A DNA stretch of 64,000 bases, from the NCBI RefSeq assembly GCF_025137375.1, contig NZ_CP073720.1:1202501-1266500 (forward strand). The letters run 5' to 3'. This DNA is from Dactylosporangium fulvum (GTDB taxonomy: Bacteria > Actinomycetota > Actinomycetes > Mycobacteriales > Micromonosporaceae). The notes under the pieces were generated by a model, which made no database searches, was not told the DNA's origin, and saw only the letters and a list, made by a program, of their open reading frames with translations. How positions within the stretch are numbered: the stretch's first letter is position 1; each line of letters starts with the position of its first letter. The position numbers and the translations under genes were made by a program. Shown here one piece after another: positions 41,459-49,913 of the stretch.

Positions 41459-41842
41459 TCAGGTGGGTTCGGCGCCTTGGACGGCTCGCCAGAGCCAGGC
41501 ACCCGACGGGCGGCGGGACAGCAGGCCCGTCACGCGGTAGGGGAACGTAGCCACGGCGCCGTCGGGGGTGTGCTCCGCGCCGTCCGCCTCGGCGATCACG
41601 AACGCCGAGCCGGGTAGCGAGTGCACGGTCGCCGACGTTGTTTGCCAGGAGTATGCCGCCGGGCGGGAGAACAGTTCGGTCAGCAGGTCCCGCACCGCGG
41701 AGCGGCCCGTCGCGGACTCGCCCGCCTCGGAGCCAACGTACGTGATGTCGTCGTCCGGCACGAAGCAGGCCAGCACCGCGTCGACGTCCCGGCTCAGGAA
41801 CGCCGACCCCAGCCGGTCGACCATCTCTACCGGATCGCTCAC
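41459..41842 (-). CDS. NTF2-fold (SnoaL/DUF4440-like) protein
   Basis: A 127-residue protein of the nuclear-transport-factor-2 fold. VDRLGSAFLSRDVDAVLACF opens the first helices, DDDITYVGSEAGESATGRSAV is the conserved loop region (shortened here), and VTGLLSRRPSGAWLWRAVQG is the last strand pair. Members include ketosteroid isomerases and polyketide cyclases, as well as many ligand-binding proteins without activity. The start is GTG 41842, overlapping the MFS stop (GTGA). As last gene of the GGDEF-EAL/PLP-enzyme/MFS cluster, it may modify or bind the cluster's product; that is inference. Confidence 0.8.
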   Translation of the reverse strand: MSDPVEMVDRLGSAFLSRDVDAVLACFVPDDDITYVGSEAGESATGRSAVRDLLTELFSRPAAYSWQTTSATVHSLPGSAFVIAEADGAEHTPDGAVATFPYRVTGLLSRRPSGAWLWRAVQGAEPT

Positions 41843-43095
41843 GACGTCACCACCTGCTGGCGGGGTGAGCGCATGCCCGGGAGGTAGAGGAAGGCGAAGG
41901 TCACGACGGAGCCCAGCACGCCGGCGCCGATGAGTGTCTCGCGCACCCCGATCGCCGAGGCGACCGGTGCGGCCAGCGCGTACGACAGCGGTACCAACGC
42001 GATCGAGATGAACCAGTCCACCGAAGATACCCGGCCCATCAGCTCCTCCGGGACCAGTCGTTGCTTCGCAGTCGCCCAGGCGATCGTCCCCGCCGCCTCG
42101 AGCCCGTTGACGAGCGCGCACGCCACCGCGAGGTGCCACGAGGACGAGGCCACGCCGTAACCCGCCACCGCCAGTGTCGCGAGGGTCCACGAGACGTAGA
42201 TGAATTTCATGTACTGCCGTGGCACGCCCCGCTGACCGACGATGAGGGCGGCGGCGATGGCGCCGATGCCGCCGCTCGCCAGTACCAACCCTAGATCACC
42301 GGCGGTGCCGTGCAGCTCGTTCTTGACGACGAACGGCAGCAGAACCTCGGTGGGGCCGATGAACAGCAGGTACGCGAATGTGGCGGCGACAAACGTGCCC
42401 CACAGCCAGACGTTGCGGCGGACGAAGCTCATGCCCTCCTTGAACTCGCTCCAGAGTGATCCCGCCTCGTCCGGATCACCCATCTGCAGGGGCCGCATGA
42501 GCAGCAGGCAGGTGGCCGAGATCGCGAACGTCACGGCGTCGATGGCGAAGGCCAGCCCGCTGCCGCCGAGGGCGATGAGCACGCCGCCCAGCGACGGGCC
42601 CGCCATCTGCAGGGCGGTCGGGCGGACGAACTGGTCGAGCGCGTTCGCCTGCACCAGTTCGTCGGAGGGCACCAGCCGCGGCACGAGCGAGTCGAACGCC
42701 GGTCCGAAGAAGCCCGACCCCGCGCCGTAGACCGCGACCAGTGCCACGATGTGCCAGATCTGGATGGTGCCGGAGAGGCTGAGCGCCGCCAGAACGGTGA
42801 GCACCGCGCCCCGCACCAGATCGGTGCAGAGCATGATCTTCCGCTTGTCGAACCGGTCGCTGATCACGCCGCCGAAGAGCAGCGTGACGACCTGGGGCAG
42901 CGAGAGGGCGAACCCGACGACGGACATCGCCGCCGGGGCGCCCGACAGCGCGTACACCTGCCAGGCCAAGGCGACGAGCAGGATGCCGTCGCCGATCAGC
43001 GAGGTGCTCATCCCGGTCCACAACAACCGGAAGTCCCGGCCGCGCAGCGGGATGAGCAGCGCCGGAAGCTCGCGCGGGGCGCGGTGCCGTCCCAT
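41839..43095 (-). CDS. MFS exporter (MFS-3/enterobactin-exporter type)
   Basis: A 418-residue major facilitator with about twelve membrane helices. The loop 2-3 signature is LFGGVISDRFDKRKIML. Other helices include LVAVYGAGSGFFGPAFDSLV and ASGGIGAIAAALIVGQ, as in drug and siderophore exporters of this subfamily. It is expected to expel a small molecule by proton antiport. The ATG overlaps the stop of the PLP-enzyme gene by one base (TAATG), and the NTF2-fold gene overlaps its own stop by four. Tight coupling suggests it exports the product of the PLP enzyme. Confidence 0.88.
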   Translation of the reverse strand: MGRHRAPRELPALLIPLRGRDFRLLWTGMSTSLIGDGILLVALAWQVYALSGAPAAMSVVGFALSLPQVVTLLFGGVISDRFDKRKIMLCTDLVRGAVLTVLAALSLSGTIQIWHIVALVAVYGAGSGFFGPAFDSLVPRLVPSDELVQANALDQFVRPTALQMAGPSLGGVLIALGGSGLAFAIDAVTFAISATCLLLMRPLQMGDPDEAGSLWSEFKEGMSFVRRNVWLWGTFVAATFAYLLFIGPTEVLLPFVVKNELHGTAGDLGLVLASGGIGAIAAALIVGQRGVPRQYMKFIYVSWTLATLAVAGYGVASSSWHLAVACALVNGLEAAGTIAWATAKQRLVPEELMGRVSSVDWFISIALVPLSYALAAPVASAIGVRETLIGAGVLGSVVTFAFLYLPGMRSPRQQVVTS

Positions 43096-44354
43096 TACGC
43101 CGCGTCTCGCAGCTGCTGGCCGGCGGCGAGTTCGGAGAGCACCGCGTTGAGGTCGTCGAGCTCCTCGTCGGTGTTCGCGGCCGTCACCTGGATGCGGAAG
43201 CCGACCTGATCGCGTGGCACCAGCGGATACGCGGCAAGGGTCACGTAGACGCCGCGGTCCCAGAGGAACTGCCCGACCTGCTGGATGTCCTGGCCCTGCG
43301 CGAGCGGCAGTTCGATGATCGGGGTGGTGCCGGTGTTGGGCGTGTAGAGGCCCAGCGCGCGCACGTGGTCGAGGACCTTCATCGTTTTGCGGTACAGGTC
43401 GGCGCGGATCTCGTCGCCGCGCTTCTCGTTGACGTCCAGGCCGGCCATGACGGTGGCGAGGGAGGCCGTCGGCGAGGGGCCCGAGTAGAGGTACGGCGGG
43501 GCCGCCACCTTGAGGTGGTTCTTCAGCCAGGTCGGCAGGGCCAGGAACGCCATCAGCGACGAGTACGCCTTGGAGAAGCCGCCGACGAGCACGATGTTGT
43601 CGTACGTCTCGCCGGCGTACTTCACGATCGCGTTGCCCCGGGAGCCGTACGGCGACGTCTCGTCGGGTGTGCGCTCGCCGATGACGCCGAAGCCGTGGGC
43701 CTCGTCGACGTAGAGCAGTGCGTCGTTTTCCCGGCATACCTGGGCAAATCGGGCCAGATCCGGAGCGAGGCCGGTCATGCTGTTGACGCCGTCCATGGCG
43801 ACGAGGCGGGCGACGCCCTTCGGTGCGGCCTTCAGCAGCTCCTCGAGGTGGTCCGGGTCGTTCGCGCGGAACCGCTGGACGGTGGCGCCGAGGCCCTTCG
43901 CGTACATGCAGCCGTCGTAGATCGTCTTGTGCGACTGCGAGTCGAGGAAGATCATGCCCTTGCCGGCGAGCACCGGGATCACGGACATGTGGATGTGCGT
44001 GATGGTCGGCAGCAGCAGCGTGTCGGGCGCGCCCAGCAGTTCGGTCAGCCGCTCCTCGATCTCGATGTACGGCTTCGGGTTGCCCAGCAGCCGCGACCAG
44101 CTGGGGTGGGTGCCCCAGGTGCGGACGTACGGGTCGACCGCGTCCATGATCTCCGGTTCGAGGTCGAAGCCGAGGTAGTTGCACGAGGCGAAGTCGGACA
44201 GCCAGTGGTTGCCCACCCGGATCCGGCGGCCGTTGATCTCCTCGATCGTGGCGTCGTACATCGGGCTGCTCATGCGCAGCCGTTCCAGGTCGTCCCAGCG
44301 CCCGTCACGCCGGACGTAGGCGGCCTTGGTGCTGTGCAGCGGGTGGACGGTCAT
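43095..44354 (-). CDS. Alpha-oxoamine-synthase-like PLP-dependent enzyme
   Basis: A 419-residue fold-type-I PLP enzyme of the alpha-oxoamine synthase group (BioF, Kbl, serine palmitoyltransferase, CqsA), which condense an acyl-CoA with an amino acid. It has LSDFASCNYLGFDLEPEIM, the cofactor Asp in LLYVDEAHGFGVIGE, LDSQSHKTIYDG and the Schiff-base lysine K262 in GGFSKAYSS. The lysine loop differs from BioF/Kbl (usually LGKAxGG), so neither biotin nor threonine metabolism is a safe call; no bio or tdh genes are nearby. It follows the GGDEF-EAL gene by 37 bases and overlaps the MFS gene. Confidence 0.85.
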   Translation of the reverse strand: MTVHPLHSTKAAYVRRDGRWDDLERLRMSSPMYDATIEEINGRRIRVGNHWLSDFASCNYLGFDLEPEIMDAVDPYVRTWGTHPSWSRLLGNPKPYIEIEERLTELLGAPDTLLLPTITHIHMSVIPVLAGKGMIFLDSQSHKTIYDGCMYAKGLGATVQRFRANDPDHLEELLKAAPKGVARLVAMDGVNSMTGLAPDLARFAQVCRENDALLYVDEAHGFGVIGERTPDETSPYGSRGNAIVKYAGETYDNIVLVGGFSKAYSSLMAFLALPTWLKNHLKVAAPPYLYSGPSPTASLATVMAGLDVNEKRGDEIRADLYRKTMKVLDHVRALGLYTPNTGTTPIIELPLAQGQDIQQVGQFLWDRGVYVTLAAYPLVPRDQVGFRIQVTAANTDEELDDLNAVLSELAAGQQLRDAA

Positions 44355-44391
44355 TCGTGGTGCCTCTCGGGTTGAAGGGTGGTGTGCGACT

Positions 44392-47388
44392 TCACGCCAT
44401 GGCGGCGAAGGGTGCGGCTTTCGGGATCAGCGCGAACGCGTCGGGCTCGGACAGCGGCCGGGCGAAGAGGTAACCCTGGCCGTACGGGCAGCCGACCTGC
44501 CGCAGGGCCTCCCGCTGGCCGGGTTCCTCGACGCCCTCGGCGACGACGGCGAGGTCGAACGTCTGCGCCAGCTGGACGATCGCGGTCACGACCGCCCGCT
44601 GCTGGGCCGACGAGAGCATGTCGTCGATGAACGACTTGTCGATCTTCAGTACGTCGATCGGCATGTGCTGGAGGTACGACAGCGACGAGTAGCCGGTGCC
44701 GAAGTCGTCGATCGCCAGCCGGATGCCCATCGCGCGCAGCGCGTCGAGGTCGGCGCGCACCTGGTCGTCGTTGCGCAGCAGCAGGCTCTCGGTGATCTCC
44801 AGCAGCAGCGTGCCGGGCTCGACGCCGGAGGTGCGCAGCATCTGCCGCACCTCCTCGACGAAGCCAGGCGCGCGGAACTGCCGTGCGGAGACGTTGACGC
44901 TGATGTACCGCAGGGCGCCCGGCTCGGTGGCGTGCTGCCAGCGGCCGGCCGTGTTCAGCGCCTGCTGGAGCACGATCCGGCCCATGGGCACGATCAGGCC
45001 ACTCTCCTCGGCGACCTCGATGAACTGCCCGGGCGGGATCATCCCGCGGGTCGGGTGGTTCCACCGCACCAGCGCCTCGAAGCCCAGCGGCACGCCGTTG
45101 TCCAGGTCGACGATCGGCTGGTACTGCAGGACGAACTGGTGCTCCTTGATCGCCTGGTCGAGCGCGGCGCGCAGCTCCAGCCGCTCCAGCACGGCGGTGT
45201 GCAGGTCCGACTGGTAGCGCCGCCACTGGCCCTTGCCGGCGCCTTTGGCGACGTACAGGGCCAGGTCGGCCTGGCGCATGAGCTCCTCGGCGGTGCCGGC
45301 GTCGACCGTCGTCGACAGGCCGATGCTGCTGACGCCGTTGACCACCTCGCCGGCCACGTTGAACTCCTCGGCGAGCGCCGCGACGATCCGTTCGGCGGCG
45401 AGCTCGAGGTCGGCCATCGAGGCGGTCTCGATAAGCGCGGCGAACTCGTCGCCGCCGAGGCGGGCGACGGTGTCCGTCGAGCGCAGCTGGTTGATGATCC
45501 GCTCGCCGACGGCCTTCAGCAGCGCGTCGCCGACCGCGTGGCCCAGCGTGTCGTTGACGATCTTGAAGTCGTCGAGGTCGATGAAGAGCACGCCGACGAG
45601 GCTGCCGTCGCGCCTGGACCGCGCCACCGACTGCTCCACCCGGTCCTGGAAGAGCACCCGGTTGGCCAGCCCGGTGAGCGAGTCGTGGAACGCCTGCCGG
45701 ATGAGCTGCTCCTCCAGCTGGCGGCGCTCGGTCACGTTGCGCACGGTCAGCACCAGGCCGCTGACGGTCTGGTCGTCGCGCAGGTCGCGGCAGTCCAGCT
45801 CGACCAGCAACTCGCTGCCGTCCACCCGCTCGGCGCGCGCGTCGACCATGGTGTGCAGCTGCAGGCCGCCCCGCACCTGCGCCAGCAGCTCGGCCAGCCG
45901 GGCGCGCTCGTCGCGGGCCACGAACTCCCACAGCTCGTAGCCGGCGAGCCGCTCGTCACCGAACACCGCGCCCGCGGAAGGGCTCGCGTACTGGATGACG
46001 TCGTTCTCGTCGATGATGAGGATCACGTCGGACGTGTTGTGGATGAGCGTACGGAAGTACGCCTCGTTGCTGCGCCGGTTGACCTCCGCCGTCAGCGTGA
46101 TCCGCTCCAGCGCCATGGCGGTCTGCGATGCGAGCACCTCGAACGTCGGCTGCAGCGCCTGGAGGGCCTCGGTGGATGCGCCGAGGTACAGCATGTCGGC
46201 CTCGCTGCCGAGCGGGTGGCGCAGCGCCGAGCTGAACTCGCGCAGGTCCGCCCGGACCTCCGGTTCCAGGCCCGAGACCCGGACCAGTCCGGGCTCGTCG
46301 GCGCGCTTGGCGTGCACGAACACGACCTTGTGCGAGGTGCCGTCGGGCAGCAGACGGGCGAGTGCGTGCCGGACCGCCGCCATCGCCTCGGTGGCGTCGG
46401 CCGCGGAGACCAGCGTCGTGGTGGCCTCGCGCAGCTCCCGCTCACGGACGATCGACTGGCGGTGGTTGGCCATGACGCCGGCGAGGCGGGCCAGCACCAG
46501 GACGAACATGACACCCGAGCTCGCCGCGATGACCGCCGCGTCGTGGACCCGGCCGAGGCTCGCCTCGATGAGCAGCACGGCGGGTGCGATCAGCGAGGCG
46601 GCACCCAGCAGGGCGATCCGTCGCGCGCCGAGGTCGGCCGACGAGGCGCGGGTCGGCTCGGTCAGCTGGACCATCGACGGGTGGAGTGCGGCCGCGGCCC
46701 AGCCGGAGTAGCAGATCACCCAGCCGAGATCGGTGGGGCCGCCGACGTGCCAGGAGCCGTTGAGCTGGATCAGGCCGTAGACCACGTCGGCGACGAGGAG
46801 GCCCGCGGTGCCGAGGCCGAGTATGTTGATCGAGGGGTTGCGCCGGACGCCGCCGGTCAGCAGACGGGCGAAGACCGCCAGGGTCAGCACGTCCCCCAGC
46901 GGGTAGGCGATCGACACCAGCTTCTGGATCAGCGTGAGCTCGGTGCTCTGCACGTACGGCTCGATCAGGAAGATCCAGGACAGCAGCGCCAGGCCGATCG
47001 TGAGGGTGGCCGCGTCGAGCAGGCTGTCGCGGTTGCTGCGGCCGGTCCGCGAGCGGATGAAGCCGAGCAGGCCGCCGGCGACGAGGGGGTACATCGCCAG
47101 GTACAGCGCGTCGGGGAAGGACGGGAACGGGTTATCCAGGCCGAACACGTCGGTCAGGAGGTTGTAGAGGAAGTCGCCGGCCCCGAACATGAACAGCGCG
47201 GCGGCGAGCAGCAGCCACGGCCAGCGGCGGCGCGGTTTGTGCACCAGGACGCCGACGACCACGCCGGCGGTGCTGGACAGCCCGATGGCGCCCCACCAGA
47301 GCATGTGCATGTCCGGCCAGAGGTAGAAGGCCACGGTGAGCAGCGCCATCCACGCCGCGAACCAGGCACTGAGGGTGCGTGTCAGCAC
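44392..47388 (-). CDS. Membrane GGDEF-EAL c-di-GMP enzyme with PAS domain
   Basis: A 998-residue bifunctional cyclic-di-GMP protein. Residues 1-315 contain about nine to ten membrane helices, followed by a GAF-like region, a PAS domain (about 465-580; TLIHNTSDVILIIDENDVIQ), GGDEF (about 590-745) and EAL (about 750-990). Active-site motifs are intact: GGDEF at 645-649, an RxxD inhibition site (RSTD) five residues before it, EAL at about 771 (GFEALVRW), and DDFGTGYSS. Both synthesis and hydrolysis are possible. The layout resembles Streptomyces CdgB/RmdA-type proteins. The start is GTG 47388. It is the first gene of a co-directional cluster. Confidence 0.92.
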   Translation of the reverse strand: MLTRTLSAWFAAWMALLTVAFYLWPDMHMLWWGAIGLSSTAGVVVGVLVHKPRRRWPWLLLAAALFMFGAGDFLYNLLTDVFGLDNPFPSFPDALYLAMYPLVAGGLLGFIRSRTGRSNRDSLLDAATLTIGLALLSWIFLIEPYVQSTELTLIQKLVSIAYPLGDVLTLAVFARLLTGGVRRNPSINILGLGTAGLLVADVVYGLIQLNGSWHVGGPTDLGWVICYSGWAAAALHPSMVQLTEPTRASSADLGARRIALLGAASLIAPAVLLIEASLGRVHDAAVIAASSGVMFVLVLARLAGVMANHRQSIVRERELREATTTLVSAADATEAMAAVRHALARLLPDGTSHKVVFVHAKRADEPGLVRVSGLEPEVRADLREFSSALRHPLGSEADMLYLGASTEALQALQPTFEVLASQTAMALERITLTAEVNRRSNEAYFRTLIHNTSDVILIIDENDVIQYASPSAGAVFGDERLAGYELWEFVARDERARLAELLAQVRGGLQLHTMVDARAERVDGSELLVELDCRDLRDDQTVSGLVLTVRNVTERRQLEEQLIRQAFHDSLTGLANRVLFQDRVEQSVARSRRDGSLVGVLFIDLDDFKIVNDTLGHAVGDALLKAVGERIINQLRSTDTVARLGGDEFAALIETASMADLELAAERIVAALAEEFNVAGEVVNGVSSIGLSTTVDAGTAEELMRQADLALYVAKGAGKGQWRRYQSDLHTAVLERLELRAALDQAIKEHQFVLQYQPIVDLDNGVPLGFEALVRWNHPTRGMIPPGQFIEVAEESGLIVPMGRIVLQQALNTAGRWQHATEPGALRYISVNVSARQFRAPGFVEEVRQMLRTSGVEPGTLLLEITESLLLRNDDQVRADLDALRAMGIRLAIDDFGTGYSSLSYLQHMPIDVLKIDKSFIDDMLSSAQQRAVVTAIVQLAQTFDLAVVAEGVEEPGQREALRQVGCPYGQGYLFARPLSEPDAFALIPKAAPFAAMA

Positions 47389-47544
47389 GGTGCCGGCCCC
47401 CTTCCGCTCGCGATCCGCCTCTGCGAGGGTCCAGATCGGTCAGACGGAAGAGGTCTGAACGAGAACGAAGGGTGCGGCTCGGGTCCTCCGAGTTGCCGGG
47501 CGGGTCACCCGGACGGTTGACGGCGGCAGTCCGCGCCGGATCGC

Positions 47545-48450
47545 CTACTGACGGTGGCTGGCGTGCATCGGCTCGAGGTGTTTCGGCGCCCGGTGGGCCG
47601 GCTCCGGTTTGACCTGGTGGTGGTGCTGCGGCTCGGCGTAGAAGCTCAGTCCGAGCACACTGCCCAGGGTCACCACGAACCCCAGTCCCACCAGCCACTC
47701 ACGGCCCGGCCAGACGCCGTCGCCGAGCACCAGCAGGCCGATCAGCGCGGCGGGCACGGCGCCGGCGGCGTCCATGGCGGCGACCGCGGCGGTCGTCGAG
47801 CCGCGCTGCATCGCCAGGCCCAGCAGCAGTTGGCCGACCAGCGAATGGGCGATCAGAAGGTACGACAGCGGATCCGTGCCGAACTCGGTGAGTGAGCTCG
47901 CCGAGGCGAGGGGCCGGGACGCGACCGCCGCGGCGCCGAACGCCACGCCGGAGAGCGACCCGAGCACCACGGATCCGGGTGCGCCGTGCAGCCGGACGGC
48001 GAAGAAGCCCACCACGCCCAGCGCGACGAGCACCAGGACCAGGCCCAGCACGCCGCCCGCGCCGAGTTGGCGCGACGGTGCCGGTTTGGCGGCCAGCACC
48101 AGCGCGGCGATGCCGACGGTGAGGGTCAGGAGCAGCGTGATCTCGGTCCGTGGCAGCCGCCACTTGAGGATCAGCACCCCCAGCAGGGTGGTGACGCCGA
48201 GCCCTGCGGCCATGGCGGACTGCACAAGGAAGAGCGGCAGGTCCCGCCGGGCGAAGAAGGCCAGTGCGAAGCCGCCGAACTGGCAGACGATGCCCACCAG
48301 ATACGACTTGTGGCGGCCCAGGCGCAACAGCAGCATCGGGTGGAAGCCCTGATGCAGGTCGGTGCGGGCGGCGGCTACGGATTGGAGCAGGTTGGCCACG
48401 CCATAGGCGGCGATCATCGCGCCGAGGAACAGCCAACTCCAAGATGCCAC
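47545..48450 (-). CDS. DMT-like multi-pass membrane protein
   Basis: A 301-residue protein with about ten hydrophobic helices (for example LFLGAMIAAYGVANLLQSV, VLGLVLVLVALGVVGFFAV, WLVGLGFVVTLGSVLGL) and a His-rich C-terminal tail (EPQHHHQVKPEPAH). The pattern of two five-helix halves fits the drug/metabolite transporter superfamily, related to actinobacterial EamA-like integral membrane proteins. The substrate is unknown; the His tail might bind metal. GTG 48450 follows a TATCCT -10 by six bases. It lies upstream of the GGDEF-EAL gene on the same strand, 156 bases apart, probably as a separate transcript. Confidence 0.78.
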   Translation of the reverse strand: MASWSWLFLGAMIAAYGVANLLQSVAAARTDLHQGFHPMLLLRLGRHKSYLVGIVCQFGGFALAFFARRDLPLFLVQSAMAAGLGVTTLLGVLILKWRLPRTEITLLLTLTVGIAALVLAAKPAPSRQLGAGGVLGLVLVLVALGVVGFFAVRLHGAPGSVVLGSLSGVAFGAAAVASRPLASASSLTEFGTDPLSYLLIAHSLVGQLLLGLAMQRGSTTAAVAAMDAAGAVPAALIGLLVLGDGVWPGREWLVGLGFVVTLGSVLGLSFYAEPQHHHQVKPEPAHRAPKHLEPMHASHRQ

Positions 48451-48456
48451 CCGAGG

Positions 48457-48462
48457 AGGATA
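48457..48462 (-). promoter_or_regulatory. -10 element, leaderless DMT-like gene
   Basis: TATCCT on the minus strand, six bases before GTG 48450. Confidence 0.5.
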
Positions 48463-48499
48463 GACCGCCCCGGAGGGCAGAGCATACGGACCTTTCGGT

Positions 48500-49318
48500 T
48501 CAGCCGGACAATCCGGATAATCTGGTGCTGACCAAACGGGTGAGCACGTCTTCGTGCAGATGGCCGTTGGTCGCAATGGCGCTGCCACCGCCCGGACCAG
48601 GGTTTCCTTGCAGGTCGGTGAACGTGCCGCCGGCCTCGGTGACGATCGGCACCAGCGCCGCCAGGTCCCACAGCGACAGCTCCGGCTCGACCATGATGTC
48701 GACCGCACCCTCGGCGAGCAGCATGTAGCCGTAGAAGTCGCCGTACGCCCGCTGGCGCCACGTGCGGCGCATGAGGTCCAGCATGCTGTTGAGCCGGCCG
48801 GCCTCCTCCCAGCCGCGCAGCGACGAGTAGCAGAACGACGCGTCGGCGAGCCGCCGCACGCCGCTGGCCCGGATCGGTGTGGCCGCCGCGGTGTGCCGGC
48901 CGGCATACGCCCCGTGGCCGATCGCGCCCCACCAGCGCCGCCCGAGCGCCGGCGCCGACACCAGGCCGACGACCGGCTGGTCGCCCTCCATCAGCGCGAT
49001 CAGCGTCGCCCAGATGGGCACGCCGCGGACATAGTTCTTGGTGCCGTCGATCGGGTCGATGACCCACTGGCGGCTGCCCGGCCCGGCGGCGGCCTCGGTC
49101 GCGCCGTACTCCTCGCCGAGCACGCCGTCGCGCGGGCGGGCCCGGGCGAGCGTGGCCCGCAGCGCCTTCTCGACCGCGGTGTCGGCCTCCGTGACGGGGG
49201 TCAGGTCCGGTTTGGTGGTGACGTGCAGATCCTGCGCGCGGAAGCGCGGGACCGCGATCGCGTCCGCGGTGTCGGCGAGAAGATGAGCGAGGGCCAGATC
49301 GTCCGCGTAGCGCGCCAT
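48500..49318 (-). CDS. hisN: Histidinol-phosphatase, inositol-monophosphatase type
   Basis: A 272-residue member of the IMPase superfamily; actinobacterial relatives of this type are HisN, which dephosphorylates histidinol phosphate in histidine synthesis. Metal-binding motifs are GVLGEEYG, WVIDPIDGTKNYVRG, and ELSLWDLAALVPIVTEAGG. Inositol monophosphatase activity cannot be ruled out from sequence. ATG 49318 follows TAAGTT at seven bases (leaderless). It is divergent from the DUF2087 gene. hisN next to rsgA and aroA is the order also known in Streptomyces. Confidence 0.85.
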   Translation of the reverse strand: MARYADDLALAHLLADTADAIAVPRFRAQDLHVTTKPDLTPVTEADTAVEKALRATLARARPRDGVLGEEYGATEAAAGPGSRQWVIDPIDGTKNYVRGVPIWATLIALMEGDQPVVGLVSAPALGRRWWGAIGHGAYAGRHTAAATPIRASGVRRLADASFCYSSLRGWEEAGRLNSMLDLMRRTWRQRAYGDFYGYMLLAEGAVDIMVEPELSLWDLAALVPIVTEAGGTFTDLQGNPGPGGGSAIATNGHLHEDVLTRLVSTRLSGLSG

Positions 49319-49325
49319 GCGCGGA

Positions 49326-49331
49326 AACTTA
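49326..49331 (-). promoter_or_regulatory. -10 element, leaderless hisN
   Basis: TAAGTT on the minus strand, seven bases before ATG 49318. Confidence 0.45.
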
Positions 49332-49349
49332 GCCGACGATCGCCACCCG

Positions 49350-49913
49350 ATGGCAGTACTGTCGCCGTTTGTGACCCCGTCCCCTACAGCACTGTGCGGC
49401 CTGCTGGCCGAGGAAACCCGGCTCCGCGTGTTCGCCGCCGTGGTGCTCGGCGCCCGTTCCCCCAGCACGGTCGAGGAGGCGTCCGGGCTGCCGTCCCGGA
49501 CCGTGGAGGGCGCGATCCGCCGGCTCCAGCAGGGTGGTCTCCTGGCCGTCGCGGACGGCGCGCTCGTGCCCCTCGTCGACGCTTTCAAGGATTCCGTACG
49601 GTCCGCGGCCGCCCAGGCCCCGCCGGCCGAGCGGCTGGACCCGGACCGCCAGCGCGACCAGGTCCTCCGCACGTTCATCGTCGACGGGCGGCTCGCGCAG
49701 ATGCCGGCCGCGCACGGCAAGCGGCTGGTGGTGCTGGAGCACATCGCCGCGTCGTTCGAGCCCGGCGTGCGATATCCGGAGCGCGAGGTCAACGCCGTCC
49801 TGCGGGCCTGGTTCGACGACTACGCCGCCCTGCGCCGCTACCTCGTGGACACCGGCTTCCTGAGCCGCGTCGACAATGTCTACTGGCGCTCAGGAGGCGC
49901 TGTCGACGTCTAG
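49350..49913 (+). CDS. DUF2087 protein with ArsR-like winged helix
   Basis: A 187-residue protein. The N-terminal half is an ArsR-like winged helix (LCGLLAEETRLRVFAAVVLG, then VEEASGLPSRTVEGAIRRL). The C-terminal half is DUF2087 (QVLRTFIVDGRLAQMPAAHG, then VLEHIAASFEPGVRYPEREVN). DUF2087 occurs alone or with HTH domains in actinobacteria and Firmicutes and is of unknown function; a DNA-binding regulator is the natural reading. The start may be ATG 49350 or GTG 49371, the latter eight bases after a TACTGT -10. Its end overlaps the convergent rsgA by 24 bases. Confidence 0.83.
   Translation: MAVLSPFVTPSPTALCGLLAEETRLRVFAAVVLGARSPSTVEEASGLPSRTVEGAIRRLQQGGLLAVADGALVPLVDAFKDSVRSAAAQAPPAERLDPDRQRDQVLRTFIVDGRLAQMPAAHGKRLVVLEHIAASFEPGVRYPEREVNAVLRAWFDDYAALRRYLVDTGFLSRVDNVYWRSGGAVDV

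Noticed and set aside
43095..44354. Confident call as Kbl or BioF
   Set aside because: The lysine loop GGFSKAYSS and neighbours do not match; no tdh or biotin genes are near.
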